This document shows, one piece after another, positions 6,990-8,440 of a stretch of DNA of 8,440 bases. The notes below the pieces were generated by a model. That model was not told the origin of the DNA. It saw nothing but the letters and a program-made list of their open reading frames with translations, and did not search any database. This stretch comes from Treponema sp. Its GTDB lineage: Bacteria > Spirochaetota > Spirochaetia > Treponematales > Breznakiellaceae. The position numbers and the translations under genes are program-made. Each line of letters starts with the position of its first letter. Within the stretch, counting starts at the first letter, position 1. The stretch lies in NCBI GenBank assembly GCA_009785545.1, contig WQWD01000092.1, forward strand, positions 1-8,440, written 5' to 3'.

Positions 6990-7013
6990 TATTGCACATT
7001 GTTAATGCACATT
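6983..7013. promoter_or_regulatory. TGCACWTT repeat cluster upstream of the regulator promoter
   Basis: TGCACTTT (6983-6990), TGCACATT (6993-7000) and TGCACATT (7006-7013) are three near-identical direct copies. An inverted AAGTGCA lies at 6939-6945. They end 8 bp before the -35 element of the downstream regulator gene. Clustered repeats beside a regulator's own promoter often bind that regulator, but the protein-site match is inference. The first copy also belongs to the right arm of the operon-end hairpin. Confidence 0.4.
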
Positions 7014-7020
7014 ATTATTG

Positions 7021-7049
7021 TTGACGATTTAAAAGATTCATGTTAGAAT
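7021..7049 (+). promoter_or_regulatory. Sigma-70-type promoter with extended -10 for the GntR/LacI regulator
   Basis: TTGACG (7021-7026) and TAGAAT (7044-7049) are separated by an optimal 17 bp. TG at 7041-7042, one base before the -10, makes it an extended -10 promoter. Each hexamer matches five of six consensus bases. Transcription would begin around 7055-7057, leaving only about 10 nt before the ATG at 7066, with no clear Shine-Dalgarno sequence. The regulator is therefore probably transcribed independently of the efflux operon, from a short-leader mRNA. Confidence 0.75.
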
Positions 7050-7065
7050 TAAAAAGTTAGCAATA

Positions 7066-8232
7066 ATGATGAAACATGATATATTTGAACTAATCAAGAT
7101 TGATGATAATGAAGCAGTCCCCAAGTACAAACAACTTCAGTTAGAAATTGAACGTCTCATAATAGAAAATATACTGACTGTTAACACAAAACTTCCAGGA
7201 GAAAATTTTTTTTTCAAGCGATTAAATTTATCAAGAACAACAGTCAGAAAAGCTTTTCAAGAGCTTGAGGAAATGCATTTAATTTACCGTTTGCATGGAC
7301 AGGGAACATTCATTGGAAGAAAACCGATTCAGCCGGCAAACAGGGAAAGAATTAAAACCGATCAAATGAAACAAGTTATCGGGATTGTTGTTCCTCATAT
7401 CACTAACGAAATTTATCCGTTTATAATAGAAAGCATAGAGCAAACCGTAAGTTCCCGCAAAATTTGCGTTTTTTCCGCAAATTCAGGCGGAATCAGAGAA
7501 AGAGAACTGCAAATAGTAAACGAAATGCTTAATAACGCAATTGACGGATTAATAATCGAACCCCTTTATTCATATATAGACGGAGAAAATTCGCCGTTAG
7601 TTTCACTTTTAAAAAAATTAACCATCCCTGTAGTTTTGCTTAACAATGATATTCCATCTTTTGAATGTTCCAAAATAATACAAAACGATGAAGAAGGCGC
7701 TCGGCTTTTGACTGCACATCTTCTTGAAAACGGACATAAACGTATAGCGTATATTTATAATGACAGAGTAAACGTTGCATTTGATCGGCTAAACGGCTAC
7801 CGAGCCGCTCTTAATGCTGCAAACATTCCGCACGATCCTCGATTGGAAATATCGTATAACGATGAAGAAGGGATTGTTTATCCGGGTTATGTGCTTACTA
7901 AAGAACTGCTTGAACAAACCGATTTGGGAGTAACGGCTATCTTTTATTTTAACGATGACCTTGCCCTGCAGGGAATGGCTGCCGCACAAAGCATGAATTT
8001 GGAAATTCCTAAAGATTTGTCCATTGTCGGTTATGATGATATTCCCCGCTCCCGCTTAAATGGAATTCGACTAACAACAGTTTCCCACCCCAAAACGCTG
8101 CTTGGAACATGGGCTGCTTCACTTTTGCTTGAACAATTTGATCAGACAGATAAGCCGGTACATCGAAAAATAATTGTTGAGTCATCAATGGTTTACCGGG
8201 ATTCTGTTTGTGAACCCCGGCAAAACCATTAA
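7066..8232 (+). CDS. GntR-type DNA-binding / LacI-type sensor transcriptional regulator (AraR-like)
   Basis: This 388-residue chimeric regulator has an N-terminal GntR winged helix and a C-terminal periplasmic-binding-protein-like sensor, the layout of AraR of Bacillus subtilis. The DNA-binding part (about residues 18-84) shows VPKYKQLQLEIERLI, LPGENFFFKRLNLSRTTVRKA and the wing LIYRLHGQGTFI. The sensor (about 104-385) shows VIGIVVPHITNEIYPFIIESIEQ, GHKRIAYI, DRLNGYRAAL and LSIVGYDDIPRSRL, which are LacI/GalR-family signatures. The ligand is probably a sugar, but the sequence does not identify it. Two adjacent ATGs (7066, 7069) are possible starts. Neither has a good ribosome-binding site, and a promoter about 17 bp upstream implies a very short leader. 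No sugar gene is adjacent, so its targets probably lie outside the window. Nine consecutive T (7206-7214) encode the Phe run inside the DNA-binding domain. Confidence 0.93.
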   Translation: MMKHDIFELIKIDDNEAVPKYKQLQLEIERLIIENILTVNTKLPGENFFFKRLNLSRTTVRKAFQELEEMHLIYRLHGQGTFIGRKPIQPANRERIKTDQMKQVIGIVVPHITNEIYPFIIESIEQTVSSRKICVFSANSGGIRERELQIVNEMLNNAIDGLIIEPLYSYIDGENSPLVSLLKKLTIPVVLLNNDIPSFECSKIIQNDEEGARLLTAHLLENGHKRIAYIYNDRVNVAFDRLNGYRAALNAANIPHDPRLEISYNDEEGIVYPGYVLTKELLEQTDLGVTAIFYFNDDLALQGMAAAQSMNLEIPKDLSIVGYDDIPRSRLNGIRLTTVSHPKTLLGTWAASLLLEQFDQTDKPVHRKIIVESSMVYRDSVCEPRQNH

Positions 8233-8234
8233 TT

Positions 8235-8281
8235 AGTGTCTGTCCATAAAGTGGTTCTTTATGGACGACACTTTGTATTTT
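8235..8281 (+). terminator. Rho-independent terminator of the GntR/LacI regulator
   Basis: AGTGTC (8235-8240) plus GTCCATAAAG (8242-8251) pair with CTTTATGGAC (8257-8266) and GACACT (8267-8272). This gives 16 bp interrupted only by a bulged T8241, with the 5-nt loop TGGTT. The T-rich tail TTGTATTTT (8273-8281) follows at once. It starts 2 nt after the regulator's stop codon. It is also the left hairpin of the nested repeat element. Confidence 0.75.
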
Positions 8282-8315
8282 CTCACCTTTTTTTGCAAAA
8301 AGGTTACGAAAATAC
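8275..8315. repeat. Central hairpin of the nested repeat element
   Basis: GTATTTTC (8275-8282) pairs with GAAAATAC (8308-8315), and ACCTTTTT (8285-8292) pairs with AAAAAGGT (8297-8304). A small TC/TAC internal loop and the tetraloop TTGC complete the structure. Its sequence is unrelated to the GTCTGTC arms on either side, so it is a distinct core of the element. Confidence 0.7.
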
Positions 8316-8327
8316 GTCTTTCAAGGA

Positions 8328-8363
8328 AGTCTGTCTAAAATGCTCTGCATTTATAGACAGACT
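8328..8363. repeat. Right hairpin of the nested repeat element
   Basis: AGTCTGTCTAAAATGC (8328-8343) pairs with GCATTT (8347-8352) and TAGACAGACT (8354-8363). It forms 16 bp with a single bulged A8353 and the loop TCT. Its arms resemble those of the left hairpin, which also carries one bulge. It could act as a terminator for a gene converging from the right, though neither strand has a strong U-tract after it. Confidence 0.7.
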
Positions 8364-8372
8364 CTAATTAAT

Positions 8373-8440
8373 CTAGTTTAAATACGGCGGAAGAGGCTGG
8401 TTCCAACTTGGACCAGGAGTGCCGATAGTACCCCTTTGTA
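8373..8440 (-). CDS. Possible C-terminal end of an unidentified minus-strand gene
   Basis: On the minus strand one frame is open from the window's right edge to a TAG at 8373-8375. The 21 complete codons visible end ...GTIGTPGPSWNQPLPPYLN. The segment is noticeably richer in G and C than the intergenic DNA to its left, as expected on entering a gene, and the stop directly abuts the repeat element. The other two minus-strand frames also stay open nearly as long, so length gives no support. The family is not recognised. If real, it converges with the GntR/LacI regulator. Confidence 0.3.
   Translation of the reverse strand, partial: QRGTIGTPGPSWNQPLPPYLN

Larger units (their letters stand above)
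8228..8372. repeat. 145-bp nested inverted-repeat element (MITE/REP-like)
   Basis: The two 23-bp ends (8228-8250 and 8350-8372) are inverted copies of each other with 21 of 23 bases matching. The shared core is GTCTGTCYATAAA, preceded by ATTAATTAG. The same core recurs in inverted pairs inside, at 8257-8272 and 8328-8343, so four related arms alternate in orientation. The result is three consecutive hairpins (8235-8272, 8275-8315, 8328-8363). The left end contains the regulator's stop codon, and the right end abuts a possible minus-strand stop at 8373-8375. It may be a non-autonomous mobile repeat or a duplicated bidirectional terminator. No transposase is present. Copies elsewhere in the genome are needed to call it mobile. 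Confidence 0.6.

Noticed and set aside
6983..7013. CRISPR-like array in the TGCAC repeats
   Set aside because: The repeats are 8 bp with spacing of 10 and 13 bp, far too short for CRISPR, and no cas gene is present.

Overview
The window carries a two-component system, a complete tripartite RND efflux operon and a GntR/LacI-type regulator, all on the + strand. It ends in a repeat-rich intergenic region and what may be the tail of a convergent gene. Base composition is moderately AT-rich. A TolC homologue means a double-membrane bacterium. The periplasmic adaptor has no alpha-helical hairpin, as in BesA of Borrelia, and a PII-like PG0541-type gene follows the pump. Together these suggest a spirochaete, probably Treponema-like. 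This is inference from gene style, because no rRNA or marker gene is present.

Layout. Bases 2-382 encode the catalytic C-terminus of a sensor histidine kinase cut by the window edge. Bases 385-1092 encode its OmpR-type response regulator. A 75-bp gap (1093-1167) holds four TTTAC-like repeats at exact 11-bp intervals, the pattern expected for a tandem OmpR/PhoB-family site. The efflux operon follows: outer-membrane channel (1168-2517), membrane fusion protein (2521-3450), RND transporter (3512-6652) and a 93-residue PII-like protein (6649-6930) whose start overlaps the transporter stop by 4 bp. A hairpin (6939-6989), a cluster of TGCAC repeats and a strong extended -10 promoter (7021-7049) separate the operon from an AraR-like regulator (7066-8232). 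Bases 8228-8372 form a 145-bp nested inverted-repeat element with three internal hairpins. It lies between the regulator's stop and the stop of a possible minus-strand gene entering from the right edge.

How the parts fit. The kinase probably senses an envelope or toxic-compound signal. Its phosphorylated regulator would bind the 11-bp array and control the pump operon. The transporter in the inner membrane, the hairpinless adaptor in the periplasm and the TolC-like channel would export a substrate that cannot be named from sequence. The PII-like protein is translationally coupled to the pump and may modulate it. The GntR/LacI regulator has its own promoter and probably controls sugar-related genes outside the window.

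The least ordinary items are the phased operator array directly upstream of a channel gene with no Shine-Dalgarno sequence, the hairpinless adaptor, the substituted proton-relay residues of the transporter, and the stop-to-stop nested repeat element. No gene-free stretch exceeds 300 bases.
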